A DNA stretch of 64,000 nucleotides from Treponema sp. UBA1793 (GTDB taxonomy: Bacteria; Spirochaetota; Spirochaetia; Treponematales; Treponemataceae): contig DCFX01000008.1 in assembly GCA_002314445.1 (NCBI GenBank), forward strand, positions 91,656 through 155,655, given 5' to 3'. This document shows, piece after piece, positions 23,051-32,880 of this stretch. The position numbers were made by a program, and so were the translations under genes. The notes under the pieces were generated by a model. That model was not told the DNA's origin, searched no databases, and was given only the letters and a program-made list of their open reading frames with translations. Position 1 is the first letter of the stretch. Each line of letters begins with the position of its first letter.

Positions 23051-23941
23051 CTATAACAAAAACAGCTTATACAGCTGTTTTTTATTAATTATTATATCTG
23101 AAACGACGATGTGCGTCGGTGTTGTAAGCTGTGTCTGCGAATTTGTCAGACCAAATGCGAGCGACAACAATCCGGCTCCTGCTTTTACCATGCGCACGTC
23201 GTTAAATTCAAACTCTATAGTCATGAGATACTGATCATTCTGGCCTTTATCCGTAACAAGAAATCCCTTTGCATATGAGAGCTTGAGATTAAGATTTGCA
23301 CCTGTAAGAATCGTCAGAAATGACTGCGGTTTTACTGCATAAAACCGAATCTGCTGCCCGCCGCCGTTGAGCCACTCGTACACAGTGTCGTCAATATGAT
23401 GTGATTCATCACCATTGAAGGCATGATTGTCGTAGTCTGCAAGCATAACGGGGACAGAACAGCCAAGACATGCCAGTGTATTCGATGGAAAAGCGACTTT
23501 CAGGCCGCTGTCTCTCTTTGTAAAATAGATGTACTCACGGGAAGCGTCAGCGGTTTTTGCATATACAGAGGCCTCTTCCCAGTCTTTTCTTTTTTTTAAT
23601 AACTTCGTTGCAGCAATCTGCGGCACATTACCGGAAACAACAGCCTGTACAAGTGTTTCATTTCGTTTCCGTTCAAGCCCTGTATATATAACAGTAATGC
23701 GTTCTGCAATTTTGCCTGCATCTTCGTCGTTCAGGCCTTCAACACTGCTCTGCAGAACTCTTTTTACAAGTTCAGGATCTGTTTCCGCCGGCATTTTTAT
23801 GTAAAACGAACTGCCGGCTTCCATAAGATCCAGAGGTTTTACAGGTACTCCCTGCGGTGCTGACTTGCACGCAGCAAAGAATACAGCCAGCACACACAGG
23901 AAAACCGCTGTAATTGATTCAGCATCAGTACGCTTTCTCAA
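23051..23941 (-). CDS. Lipoprotein of unknown function
   Basis: A lipoprotein of about 296 residues with a hydrophobic signal ending AVFFAAC, a clear lipobox. The mature part includes LKVAFPSNTLACLGCSVPVML and a C-terminal beta-rich region (FLVTDKGQNDQYLMTIEFEF). The start is probably the TTG at 23941, since GGAG lies eight bases upstream. An ATG at 23974 is possible but would overlap ileS by 50 bases and add a non-signal leader. It follows ileS in the same transcript and is followed by a strong hairpin. No family recognised. Confidence 0.78.
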   Translation of the reverse strand: MRKRTDAESITAVFLCVLAVFFAACKSAPQGVPVKPLDLMEAGSSFYIKMPAETDPELVKRVLQSSVEGLNDEDAGKIAERITVIYTGLERKRNETLVQAVVSGNVPQIAATKLLKKRKDWEEASVYAKTADASREYIYFTKRDSGLKVAFPSNTLACLGCSVPVMLADYDNHAFNGDESHHIDDTVYEWLNGGGQQIRFYAVKPQSFLTILTGANLNLKLSYAKGFLVTDKGQNDQYLMTIEFEFNDVRMVKAGAGLLSLAFGLTNSQTQLTTPTHIVVSDIIINKKQLYKLFLL

Positions 23942-26900
23942 TTGCAATACTCCACTTTTTATCATCTGCTTCAACTTCAGTCCCCTTCAAACTTTCATCC
24001 CAGGAAGCAGATGTCGAAAGTGTTTCGTTTGCAACAAAGTCAGCAAACATCGTGTAAGCAGCTTTCAGCTCTGCATCTCCCCCGAGTACAAGCGTAATAC
24101 GGTCGGTAACTTCGAGCCCTGTATCTTTACGGAGGTTCTGTATTCCGCGGATAAGGTCTCGTACGTATCCTTCCTTTTTAAGCTCATCGGTAATTTTCGT
24201 ATCAAGTCCGACGGTAAGCGTTCCTTCGTTAAGAACTTTCAAATTGTCCTTTTCAAAGCGCTCAATATTCACCTTCGTACTGTCAAGATCAACACTCGTT
24301 CCTTCGACTTCAATTGTCAGTTTTGAACCTTCGAGTATATTCTGGATTGCATTCTGATCAAGCGTTTCTATTTTCGCGGCGGCAATTTTCATAAAAGACC
24401 CAAGCTCTTTGCCGAGCACCCTGAAATTCGCCTTTGCCTTGTATTCGACAAGTTCATCTTCCCTTTCATGAAAAATTACTTTCTTTACATTAAGCTCTTC
24501 CCTGATGGAATCTTCCATTTCCGCGAGAACTTTTTTCTCTTCCGGATTGCGAGTAACAAGCGCAACGCTTTCGAGAGGCTGCCTGTTCTTTATGCTGAAC
24601 TGATTGCGCAGCGAACGCCCCATGGAAACGGCTTTCTGAACCGTATCCATTTTAAACTCAAGCGCTTCGTCACGCCAGTTCTCGTTGTAAACAGGATAAT
24701 CAACCAGATGCACCGATTCCCTGTCGTTCGGGCATTTTAGGTTCTGCCATATCTCTTCTGTAATGAAGGGAATGAAAGGAGCCGCAACAAGCGCGAATGT
24801 TTTGAGTGCGATATAAAGCGCAGCATACGCTTCCTTTTTGTCGTTGTCGTTTTCGCTCTTCCAGAACCGCCTGCGGGAACGGCGTATATACCAGTTGTTC
24901 AAATCTTCGATAAACACAACGAGCGGATCGATTGCACCTGAAAGATCGTATGAATCAAGTGCAATCGTCACATTTTTGACGAGCTGCTGTGTAATAGAAA
25001 GCAGCCATTTGTCAAGAGGATTCTGCGGAAGCGTCTTGTCAAACTCGTGCCCGGTAGGTTCAATACCGTCTATATTTGCATACTGCACAAAGAAGCTGTA
25101 ACTGTTCCACAGCGGAATGATTATATTCTTGAGTACATCCTTCACACCGTCGTCGCTGTAACGGAGATCGTCCGCTTTGACGACAGCCGAATGCATAAGG
25201 AAAAGGCGGATTGCATCCGCACCAAACTTATCGATTGCTTCAGAGGGATCCGTATAATTCCGCAGACTCTTCGACATCTTCCGGCCATCGGAAGCAAGGA
25301 CAAGTCCGCTGACAATACAATTTTTGAATGCCGGCCTGTCAAGCAGATCACTTGCAAGAACTGTCAGAGTATAGAACCATCCGCGGGTCTGATCGAGTCC
25401 TTCCGAAATGAAGTCAGCCGGAAAATGTTTTTCAAAGTATTCCTTATTTTCAAACGGATAGTGATTCTGGGCATACGGCATTGAGCCTGATTCAAACCAG
25501 CAGTCGAGAACTTCGGGTATACGATGCATAGTCCCGCCGCATTTGCCGCACGGGATGGTGATTTCATCGACGTACTGTTTATGAATATCTTCCGGATACA
25601 CACCGGAAAGATCCTTCAATTCCTGCCGGCTTCCGACACAAATTGTCTCACCGCATTCATCGCATTTCCAGATAGGAATGGGATTGCCCCAGTAACGGTT
25701 CCGGCTGATTGCCCAGTCGCGCGCTCCTGCAAGCCATTTTCCGAACCGTCCTTCTTTGATATGTGCAGGCTGCCAGTTAATCTGACTGTTAGCCCTGAGC
25801 AGACGTTCGTGCTCGTCTGCGACTTTTACAAACCAGCTTCCAATTCCGCGGTAAATGAGCGGAGAATCGCATCTCCAGCAGTGCGGATATGAGTGGAGTA
25901 TCTGGTCACGTTTTACAAGTTTTCCCTCTTTTTTAAGGCGGTCCATGATGTCTTTATCGCAGTCTTTTACAAAACGGCCTTCATAGTCGGGTACTTCGCT
26001 GGTAAACTTACACTCTGCGTCAATCGGTTCCACAAACGGAATACCGCTTCCCGCAAACACCTTACTGTCGTCTTCACCGAATCCGGGAGCTGTATGCACG
26101 ATGCCGGTACCATCTTCTGTAGAAACAAAATCCGCATTAAAAACACGGAACGCACCGTCACTTCCGTCTTCATTTACCGCAAGACCCGCAAAATACGGAA
26201 AAAGCGGTTCATATTTTGCACCGACAAAATCCCTGCCCTTGCGCGTATAAATAATCTTATAACCTTTCTCATCCTTGTAATACGCGGGAAGACGGGCTTG
26301 TGCAAGAATGTAATAATCTCCAGAAACTTCATCAAGAATTTTTGCATAGTCGATGTCAGGCCCCATCGTAAGGCCTTCGTTCGACGGCAGCGTCCAGGGT
26401 GTTGTTGACCATGCAAGAAAATACGTTTTTCCATCAGTCATGTCAGGGTCGTCTATGCCTTCCGGTGCACGTGTAATCTTAAAGCGGATCGTAATTGCAG
26501 GGTCGTTCACATCCTTATAACCGAGAGCCAGTTCATGATTGGAAAGAACTGTCGAACAGCGGGGGCAGTACGGGAGTATGTACTTTCCCTCATAAATCAT
26601 GTCTTTATCCCACAGAGCTTTGACCACCCACCAGATTGATTCCATATAATCGGGATCCATAGTCTTATAGTCGTGGTCAAAATCGACCCAGCGTCCCATA
26701 CGGGTAATTGTTTTACGCCATTCGCCTGTATATCGGAGTACGCTTGCACGACATGCATCATTGAATTTTGCAATGCCGTATTTTTCTATTTCGTGTTTTG
26801 AATTAATTCCAAGCTCTTTTTCAATAAGGTTTTCAACAGGAAGACCGTGGCAGTCCCATCCAAAACGGCGTTCAACTTTTTTTCCTTTCATCGTCTGATA

Positions 26901-27110
26901 GCGCGGAATGATGTCTTTAATTGTCGATGGAATAAAATGGCCAAAATGCGGAAGACCTGTGGCAAACGGCGGTCCGTCGTAAAATACGTATTCCTCAGCA
27001 CCTTCTCTCTGTGATACTGATTTTTTAAATGTATCATTGTCCTGCCAGAATTTCAGGACCTCTTCTTCCTGTTTAGGAAAGTCTGCTTTTGGATCAACTG
27101 TCTTGTACAC
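23925..27110 (-). CDS. ileS: Isoleucyl-tRNA synthetase (eukaryote-like type)
   Basis: A 1061-residue class I synthetase charging tRNA-Ile. The HIGH motif is PHFGHF (near residue 54), preceded by YDGPPFATGLPH. The KMSKS loop is DGRKMSKSLRNY. An editing domain and a zinc-type CX2C region (WRCDSPLIY, WKCDECGETICVG) are present. The length, the HFGH form and the long C-terminal part match the eukaryote-like IleRS type that many spirochaetes carry, often linked with mupirocin resistance in other bacteria. The start is GTG, with GAGG seven bases upstream. Confidence 0.96.
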   Translation of the reverse strand: MYKTVDPKADFPKQEEEVLKFWQDNDTFKKSVSQREGAEEYVFYDGPPFATGLPHFGHFIPSTIKDIIPRYQTMKGKKVERRFGWDCHGLPVENLIEKELGINSKHEIEKYGIAKFNDACRASVLRYTGEWRKTITRMGRWVDFDHDYKTMDPDYMESIWWVVKALWDKDMIYEGKYILPYCPRCSTVLSNHELALGYKDVNDPAITIRFKITRAPEGIDDPDMTDGKTYFLAWSTTPWTLPSNEGLTMGPDIDYAKILDEVSGDYYILAQARLPAYYKDEKGYKIIYTRKGRDFVGAKYEPLFPYFAGLAVNEDGSDGAFRVFNADFVSTEDGTGIVHTAPGFGEDDSKVFAGSGIPFVEPIDAECKFTSEVPDYEGRFVKDCDKDIMDRLKKEGKLVKRDQILHSYPHCWRCDSPLIYRGIGSWFVKVADEHERLLRANSQINWQPAHIKEGRFGKWLAGARDWAISRNRYWGNPIPIWKCDECGETICVGSRQELKDLSGVYPEDIHKQYVDEITIPCGKCGGTMHRIPEVLDCWFESGSMPYAQNHYPFENKEYFEKHFPADFISEGLDQTRGWFYTLTVLASDLLDRPAFKNCIVSGLVLASDGRKMSKSLRNYTDPSEAIDKFGADAIRLFLMHSAVVKADDLRYSDDGVKDVLKNIIIPLWNSYSFFVQYANIDGIEPTGHEFDKTLPQNPLDKWLLSITQQLVKNVTIALDSYDLSGAIDPLVVFIEDLNNWYIRRSRRRFWKSENDNDKKEAYAALYIALKTFALVAAPFIPFITEEIWQNLKCPNDRESVHLVDYPVYNENWRDEALEFKMDTVQKAVSMGRSLRNQFSIKNRQPLESVALVTRNPEEKKVLAEMEDSIREELNVKKVIFHEREDELVEYKAKANFRVLGKELGSFMKIAAAKIETLDQNAIQNILEGSKLTIEVEGTSVDLDSTKVNIERFEKDNLKVLNEGTLTVGLDTKITDELKKEGYVRDLIRGIQNLRKDTGLEVTDRITLVLGGDAELKAAYTMFADFVANETLSTSASWDESLKGTEVEADDKKWSIAIEKAY

Positions 27111-27192
27111 GGAAAGACCTCTTTTCTATATAAAATACTGTCGTGTATTATGCCATATAGTGAGGAAAAATACTAGATAGATGAATAAACTC

Positions 27193-28476
27193 TTAATTCA
27201 ATGCCGGAGAATTTTCAGTTCCCTGTGTTACTTCATTTTCCAGTTTCGTATATGTGCTGTATGCAGCTGCCTGCACTGCGTCTATACGGCCTTTCCTGCC
27301 GTTTGTTTCTGCAAATTCTTTCTGCCTTTTCCTTACAGCCTGTACCTGTGCATTGTCCTTTTCAAGAAGATTGATTATATCCCAGTGCCAGTTCAAATCA
27401 TCAGGCGGAAATAGCGGTGGAGGATCAGGTTTCCGCCTTTTATTTGCTTCGGCTACAACCGCCATAAGAGCAGGCGCATTGTCTTTTCCCGTGACTTTAG
27501 TCAGATAAGGCGCACCGAACGCACATATTGTGCCTGTTGAATCAAGTGTATAGTCGCTGAGCGGGACAGATGCTTTTTCTATATTGCGTATCTGCAGGCT
27601 CCTTCCCGTAACGCATGTAAATACATTCCCGTCGGATACAATATGCTTTGCAACGTGAAAAGTATTACTGCCGTCTGTAAACGCAGCGAGCGCATCCGTA
27701 TATTCCATTGTTGTAAGCCAGTAACGGAGACTGTAGACTGCGCCGTCCACGACATAATATGAAAATATATTTTCACACAGCGGTTGCGGGCATATACGTA
27801 TCCCCTTCTGCCTGCTCACTCCCTGCCAATACCCGAAAAGCGGATTTCCTGACGGGGATACAGAAGTATCGCTTGTACGTCCCCTGATAATAAAATCAAG
27901 ATACAGATTATTTCCTATAACAGCCACCGGGATTCTTGTTACGTTGCGCGCTTTTTTTCCGTACTGTATGACAAGCTCCCATACACCGCTGTCATAGGGA
28001 ATGACATTGCCGGATGTATCGTACTGAATGCTGCGGGTTTGCAGCGGCTCATATGTTACCGTGATATGCTCTGCTTCTTTTGTCGTTGCAGTACAGAGAA
28101 AACGCGTTGAGTCAGCTCCGTACGATTCGGGCTCTGCCGCCCTGTCGTAGAACCATCCGTAATATGTTTTAAGTACAACTGCCATATCATCCGGCTGCGG
28201 TACAGATGTATCATTATTTTCAGTTGAAGCCCCTGTAAAAAACACATAGCGGTCCTTTCCCTGCCAGATACCCTGCAGAAGGGGGGGAATTGACACTTTT
28301 CCGTTTTCAGGAACAGGGACATAAGCCTGCCCGTAGGCAGCTGCTGAAGCACGGGAATCAAGTTCTGTCTGTGCGGAAAGCTGCGACATAAAAAGCGCTG
28401 CGGTGATAAAAAAAGCCGGTAACAGAAAGTTCTTCACCTTTCCATTATCGGCATGCGATGGAGAAATATCCATCAT
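27193..28476 (-). CDS. Secreted protein of unknown function
   Basis: A 427-residue protein with a signal peptide (NFLLPAFFITAALFMSQLSAQ). The mature part has two similar beta-rich stretches, LLQGIWQGKDRYVFFTG and LFGYWQGVSRQKGIRIC, suggesting an internal duplication of a lipocalin-like or beta-sandwich module. The C-terminus (about 375-427) is helical and charged. It starts one base after the acyl-CoA synthetase stop and lacks a ribosome-binding site, so translation is probably coupled. Function unknown. Confidence 0.78.
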   Translation of the reverse strand: MMDISPSHADNGKVKNFLLPAFFITAALFMSQLSAQTELDSRASAAAYGQAYVPVPENGKVSIPPLLQGIWQGKDRYVFFTGASTENNDTSVPQPDDMAVVLKTYYGWFYDRAAEPESYGADSTRFLCTATTKEAEHITVTYEPLQTRSIQYDTSGNVIPYDSGVWELVIQYGKKARNVTRIPVAVIGNNLYLDFIIRGRTSDTSVSPSGNPLFGYWQGVSRQKGIRICPQPLCENIFSYYVVDGAVYSLRYWLTTMEYTDALAAFTDGSNTFHVAKHIVSDGNVFTCVTGRSLQIRNIEKASVPLSDYTLDSTGTICAFGAPYLTKVTGKDNAPALMAVVAEANKRRKPDPPPLFPPDDLNWHWDIINLLEKDNAQVQAVRKRQKEFAETNGRKGRIDAVQAAAYSTYTKLENEVTQGTENSPALN

Positions 28477-28477
28477 T

Positions 28478-30490
28478 TTATTGAATTACAGTATTGTCCT
28501 GGCTGAACAGTTTCTTTATCTGCCTGTCGTAAAGTTTTCTGACCTTAAAACGCATCATTTCGCCTTTTGCATTTACTTCCCTGCCCTGCTCAAAACTGTC
28601 AGGCAGAAGGACAAAACGGTTTATTCTTTCGCAGGTACGGAAACCGGTTTTTTCGTTTACCCGGCTTTCTATTTCCTCCCGGAACATTATCTGTACTTCG
28701 TTCGACTCGAGCAGCGATTCCCATGAACTGTACATAACGCGTGAATTGTCGGCCCACTCGGTCAGAACATCTTTTGCAGGAACAATAAGTGCTGCAATAT
28801 ACTTCTTATCCTGACCGACAATCATTGCACGTTCAATATACGGGCTGTCGAGGAGCGCGGCTTCTATGACTGCCGGTTCAATGTTTTCACCCGCAAGCAG
28901 TACTATTGTATCTTTTGCCCTGCCGGTTATTTTTATCTCATTGTCCTGCGTAAGCATACCTATATCGCCGGTATTGAGCCAGCCGTCTTTGTCTATGACC
29001 TGCTCTGTAAGGTCGGGACGATTGTAGTAACCCTTCATAATCTGGCGGCCTCTGGCCATGATAATACCTTTTTTTCCGGATGGCAGCGGCTCTGTCCCTG
29101 ATATGCCGTTTTCGCTCATTGCAACGACTTTTACTTCTGCAGAAGGATATACAACGCCGACGCATCCCGAACGGGGCTTGAGCGGACTGCGGACAGAAAG
29201 AACCGGCCCCGCCTCCGTTATTCCGTAGCCTTCGAGCAGATTAAAACCAATGGCATGATAAAAAGCATCGACATCAGACTGAAGTGCACCGCCGCCGGAA
29301 ATAGCAGCAACCATGCGTCCGCCGAGAACGGCCTTCACCTTCTTGAATACGACTAGTTTGCATATTCCGTACAGCGGTGCATACAGAATGAAAGGAAGAA
29401 GTCCCCAGAGAAAATCAAAGAAACGAGAGCCGTTGTTGTAGCGGCAGACAAGGCCGTACACTCTGTCGCGAGCCCAGGAAAACGATTTTCCGATTCTTAT
29501 TGCGAAATTAAAGGAAAAACGGGTTACGCTGTTTTCTTTTTTCATCTGGCGGAATATACCATGTGCAAGCGATTCCCACAGGCGGGGGACGCCGCACATC
29601 CATGTCGGATGGACTTTTGCCATATCGCCGAGAAGCGTAGCTGCTGCAGGTTTTGAATATGCCATACCGGCCTTGAGTGCAATGATAAAATACTGAAATG
29701 CCCGCTCAAAGCTGTGCCACACAGGCAGAACAGAAAGCCAGATATCACCGTCCTTCGTGTTCGGAAGCGCAAGTTTTACAACTTCGCACTGCGCAATGTA
29801 ATTGTCATGTGTAAGCATAACGCCTTTAGGTGTGCCTGTCGTTCCCGATGTAAAAATGATTGTCGCAAGTTCGCTGCCTTCGGTTTTATCCATCTCCGCT
29901 TCAGCCTGCCTGCGCTCCGCATCGGATGCATGGCGCCCCATATCTTCAAGCTCGACAAATTTCACGATTTTAAGGCCTGCTGCTGCCCCCTTTTGTGCAA
30001 TATCTTCATCAGGAGAGTCTATAAGGATGGCGGTCTTCAGCGCCGGAACACTTTCCCCGCAGTTCATAATCTTAAGCAGCTGACGCTGATTTTCAAAAAT
30101 ACAGACTTCACATTTTACGAAATTGAGAATAAATGCCATTTCCGTACCAGTCGAATCGCACCCGCGAGGTACATCAACGGCGCCGATTGACAAAAGCCCC
30201 TCATCCAGAATCATCCATTCGCGGCGGTTGTCAGACATAAAGCCTACAAAATCTCCGCGCTTAATCCCTGTTTTTTTGAGCGCACATGCCATCTCCACTA
30301 CGCGGTTATATACACGTTTGTAGCTGTGGTTTTCGTATTCGCCTATCTCGTTCTTTACGACTTGAAGCGTATAATCGGGATATGCAAGCGCACGGGAACG
30401 GAGCATAAGCGGTATGTTCTCAGGCAGTTTGTCCGCTTTTGTTTTATCAAACAGAGATATAAATTTTTCAATTGTCTTAATTTTTTTCAT
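28478..30490 (-). CDS. Long-chain acyl-CoA synthetase (AMP-binding enzyme)
   Basis: A 670-residue ATP-dependent ligase of the AMP-binding family that activates fatty acids to acyl-CoA. The phosphate loop is TIIFTSGTTGTPKGVMLTHDN, cut here to its core TSGTTGTPKG. LLEGYGITEAGPVLSVR and DGWLNTGDIG are the A5 and A7 motifs, and KITGRAKDTIVL the A8 region. Treponemes that lack fatty-acid synthesis use such enzymes to incorporate host fatty acids. The start has GAGGGAG upstream. It heads a pair with the secreted protein that follows. Confidence 0.92.
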   Translation of the reverse strand: MKKIKTIEKFISLFDKTKADKLPENIPLMLRSRALAYPDYTLQVVKNEIGEYENHSYKRVYNRVVEMACALKKTGIKRGDFVGFMSDNRREWMILDEGLLSIGAVDVPRGCDSTGTEMAFILNFVKCEVCIFENQRQLLKIMNCGESVPALKTAILIDSPDEDIAQKGAAAGLKIVKFVELEDMGRHASDAERRQAEAEMDKTEGSELATIIFTSGTTGTPKGVMLTHDNYIAQCEVVKLALPNTKDGDIWLSVLPVWHSFERAFQYFIIALKAGMAYSKPAAATLLGDMAKVHPTWMCGVPRLWESLAHGIFRQMKKENSVTRFSFNFAIRIGKSFSWARDRVYGLVCRYNNGSRFFDFLWGLLPFILYAPLYGICKLVVFKKVKAVLGGRMVAAISGGGALQSDVDAFYHAIGFNLLEGYGITEAGPVLSVRSPLKPRSGCVGVVYPSAEVKVVAMSENGISGTEPLPSGKKGIIMARGRQIMKGYYNRPDLTEQVIDKDGWLNTGDIGMLTQDNEIKITGRAKDTIVLLAGENIEPAVIEAALLDSPYIERAMIVGQDKKYIAALIVPAKDVLTEWADNSRVMYSSWESLLESNEVQIMFREEIESRVNEKTGFRTCERINRFVLLPDSFEQGREVNAKGEMMRFKVRKLYDRQIKKLFSQDNTVIQ

Positions 30491-30521
30491 GCGTCTCCCT
30501 CATCGTTTCTCAAAGGCAATT

Positions 30522-30537
30522 GTTCATTCAGATGAAC
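30522..30537 (-). promoter_or_regulatory. Inverted repeat in the acyl-CoA synthetase leader
   Basis: GTTCAT-TCAG-ATGAAC is a perfect 6-bp inverted repeat around the expected transcription start of the acyl-CoA synthetase gene (about 30536). The position suits an operator for a dimeric repressor or a small 5' hairpin. Nothing identifies the binding protein. Confidence 0.35.
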
Positions 30538-30542
30538 GTATT

Positions 30543-30571
30543 ATTGTGACAACTATACAACTATTTGTCAA
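30543..30571 (-). promoter_or_regulatory. Promoter of the acyl-CoA synthetase gene
   Basis: On the minus strand TTGACA (30571-30566) is a perfect -35, followed after 17 bases by CACAAT (30548-30543). Its -35 overlaps, on the opposite strand, that of the thiI promoter, so RNA polymerase cannot occupy both at once. Confidence 0.5.
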
Positions 30572-30593
30572 TTAATTTCTTTTCCGGTATACT
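30565..30593 (+). promoter_or_regulatory. Promoter of thiI, apparently leaderless
   Basis: TTGTCA (30565-30570), 17 bases, TATACT (30588-30593). The start codon A is at 30600, seven bases beyond the -10, exactly where transcription should start. No Shine-Dalgarno sequence precedes the ATG. Confidence 0.7.
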
Positions 30594-30599
30594 ATCTAC

Positions 30600-31766
30600 A
30601 TGACATATTTAGCAAAAATCGGAGAACTTACGCTCAAGGGAGCGAATATAAAAGAATTCGAGAGGCAACTCGTCATCAACACGCGGGAATGCCTTAAAGG
30701 ACACAACGTCGATGTAAAAATGCGTGCAGGCAGATTATATATCGACTGTTCGGAAGATGCCGCCCGTGACGTGGAATTTACGCTGGATCACCTTATCGGC
30801 ATTACCGGATGGGCAAAGACCGTCACCTGCGAAAAAAACATAGATGCGATAAGCAGCGTAGTGTACGACGAAGCAGTCCGTGCAAAAAAAGGAGGGGCTG
30901 CAACATTTAAAATCGAGGCAAGAAGACAGGACAAAGCCTTTCCGCTTACTTCATACGACATCTGCTGCCAGGCTGCCGATAAAACGGTGGATGCAGACAT
31001 TCTTTCCGTCGACGTGCACAGTCCCGACGTAAAAATAAACGTTGAAGTGAGAGACCGCTGTTTTGTCTTTTCAGATGTAAACAAAGGATGCAGAGGCCTT
31101 CCCGTCGGATGCAGCGGCAAAGGGCTGCTTATGCTTTCGGGCGGACTCGATTCTCCTGTAGCCGGCTACAGAATGATCCGTCGCGGTATGAAAACGGAAT
31201 GCGTCTATTTCCATTCCTATCCGTACACGTCGGAAGAGGCGCAGAAAAAAGTTGAGGATCTTGCCGCACGCCTTGCCGATTACGGACTTGAGACGCATCT
31301 TAATATAATTCCCTTCACCGATGTGCAGATGCGCATCAAGGAGAAAGCGCCTGAAGCGTGGGCAACGCTCATGCTGCGGGTCTGCATGATGAAGACTGCG
31401 AACATGCTTGCCGACAGGCTGAATGCCCAGTGTATTATCACTGGAGAAAGTCTTGGTCAGGTTGCAAGCCAGACGATGGACAATCTTTCTGTAACGGAAC
31501 ACTTTGCAGCGCATCCTGTATTCCGTCCGCTTATCGGCATGGACAAGGAAGAGATTGTCGACACCTCAAAGGAAATAGGAACATACGACATATCCATTCT
31601 GCCGTACGAAGACTGCTGCGTGCTCTTTTCACCAAAACATCCTGTCCTGCATGCTTCAATTGAAGAGGCAGCGCGCATCTATGCATCGATGGAAATCGAC
31701 GCGCTTGTTAAAGATGCGTTCGACAGGCGCGAAATAAAGCAGTTTACTTTTCAAGCAGCAAAGTAG
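30600..31766 (+). CDS. thiI: ThiI, tRNA 4-thiouridine synthetase
   Basis: A 388-residue protein, without the C-terminal rhodanese domain of the E. coli enzyme. The N-terminus YLAKIGELTLKGANIKEFE is the ThiI start, a THUMP domain spans about 60-165, and the PP-loop is LMLSGGLDSPVAGYRM. It modifies uridine 8 of tRNA with sulfur and may also serve thiamine synthesis. Loss of the rhodanese domain means sulfur must come through a separate carrier. The 3' end overlaps the convergent glycosyltransferase by 23 bases. Translation appears to start on a leaderless mRNA. Confidence 0.93.
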   Translation: MTYLAKIGELTLKGANIKEFERQLVINTRECLKGHNVDVKMRAGRLYIDCSEDAARDVEFTLDHLIGITGWAKTVTCEKNIDAISSVVYDEAVRAKKGGAATFKIEARRQDKAFPLTSYDICCQAADKTVDADILSVDVHSPDVKINVEVRDRCFVFSDVNKGCRGLPVGCSGKGLLMLSGGLDSPVAGYRMIRRGMKTECVYFHSYPYTSEEAQKKVEDLAARLADYGLETHLNIIPFTDVQMRIKEKAPEAWATLMLRVCMMKTANMLADRLNAQCIITGESLGQVASQTMDNLSVTEHFAAHPVFRPLIGMDKEEIVDTSKEIGTYDISILPYEDCCVLFSPKHPVLHASIEEAARIYASMEIDALVKDAFDRREIKQFTFQAAK

Positions 31767-32880
31767 CAATCTTTCCGGCATCGGTATCAAGATTGACACT
31801 GTCGAAATTGTGCTTCATCTTGATATCGAAATTCTCGTCGTTCAATAATTCGTTTATTTTGCGGTAAACGCTGCGGGGATTCCTGATGTAATATCCTACA
31901 TTATGCCGTACGGCATAATGCATATTGCCAAGTTCCTGATTGTGAATATATTTAATTATTATAACAGGCTTACGGGAATAAAGCACTTCCATAAGCGTCG
32001 CAGGTCCCGCTTTTATTACCGCACAATCGCAGATTTTTACAAGTTCATCAAGATAATCGATAAATCCGAATACGTGCAGATCAAGTTTGGGATATGTTGC
32101 TGCAAGAATATCAAGCGTGTCCTTAAACGCCTTATCGCGTCCGCAGACCATTGCGACTGCAAACTGTGCCTTGTTGAGCACGCATTCCGTAATAATTTCG
32201 ACAGCTCCCGGAAAACCTTCCCCGCCTCCTGCCAGCAGCACTATTTTTTTGGCGGGATCAAAACCGTATTTTATTTTCATAGCCCTGATTTCTTCCTTAG
32301 AAAAAGGAGGCATACGGTATTTTTCATTAATAAGGAAAGGAACTATAGTGACATTCTCCGGGGGAACGCCGCATTTTTTAACTGCTTCATCTTTTGCTTC
32401 CTGTGAATACACGAAATACTTCTGATCTTTTTCATAAAACCATGCGTGAGGCACCGTAAAAGGGTCAGTTACTATTGTTGTAAGATTTACATTCCACGGA
32501 ATATTCCTGATTGCAGATTTCGCAAACGGAGTAAGTGCAAAATGAAACGACACTATATCAGTCGGGTGTTTTTCCATAAATACATGACGCAGATATCTTG
32601 TTGTCTGAAAACGGAGCGGGCGCACGAATAATTCCTGCCCCCACCGATGCATGCCTGCATCATATATAAGAGGAAAGACACCATGTATATAGTTACATGC
32701 ATAATTGTATCCTTTCTCGAAAATAAGATGCCCGAACATGTTTTTTTTATCGAATCCGTTAATCATCTCTATCTCGACATCCGGATCCTGTTCCTTGAGT
32801 GCCTGTGCCAGAACTTTAGCTGCAGATATATGACCGGCACCTGTATTTAAATACAGAAAAAGAAATTTTCGCTTACTCAT
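31744..32880 (-). CDS. GT28-type diacylglycerol glycosyltransferase-like protein
   Basis: A 378-residue glycosyltransferase of the MGDG synthase/UgtP group (GT28, GT-B fold). The N-terminal FLYLNTGAGHISAAKVLAQA binds the lipid acceptor in the family. The C-terminal half has LLAGGGEGFPGAVEIITEC and CDCAVIKAGPATLMEVLYSRKP, the nucleotide-sugar binding region. The likely product is a glycolipid of the inner or outer membrane made from diacylglycerol and a UDP-sugar. It follows two predicted outer-membrane proteins with the stop and start codons touching, so it is likely expressed with them. Confidence 0.82.
   Translation of the reverse strand: MSKRKFLFLYLNTGAGHISAAKVLAQALKEQDPDVEIEMINGFDKKNMFGHLIFEKGYNYACNYIHGVFPLIYDAGMHRWGQELFVRPLRFQTTRYLRHVFMEKHPTDIVSFHFALTPFAKSAIRNIPWNVNLTTIVTDPFTVPHAWFYEKDQKYFVYSQEAKDEAVKKCGVPPENVTIVPFLINEKYRMPPFSKEEIRAMKIKYGFDPAKKIVLLAGGGEGFPGAVEIITECVLNKAQFAVAMVCGRDKAFKDTLDILAATYPKLDLHVFGFIDYLDELVKICDCAVIKAGPATLMEVLYSRKPVIIIKYIHNQELGNMHYAVRHNVGYYIRNPRSVYRKINELLNDENFDIKMKHNFDSVNLDTDAGKIATLLLEK

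Noticed and set aside
27111..27192. T-box leader upstream of ileS
   Set aside because: Only about 80 bases separate it from the next gene and neither the T-box sequence nor a specifier stem is visible.
30494..30599. TPP riboswitch upstream of thiI
   Set aside because: The spacer is only about 110 bases, the promoter lies against the start codon and no thi-box sequence is present.
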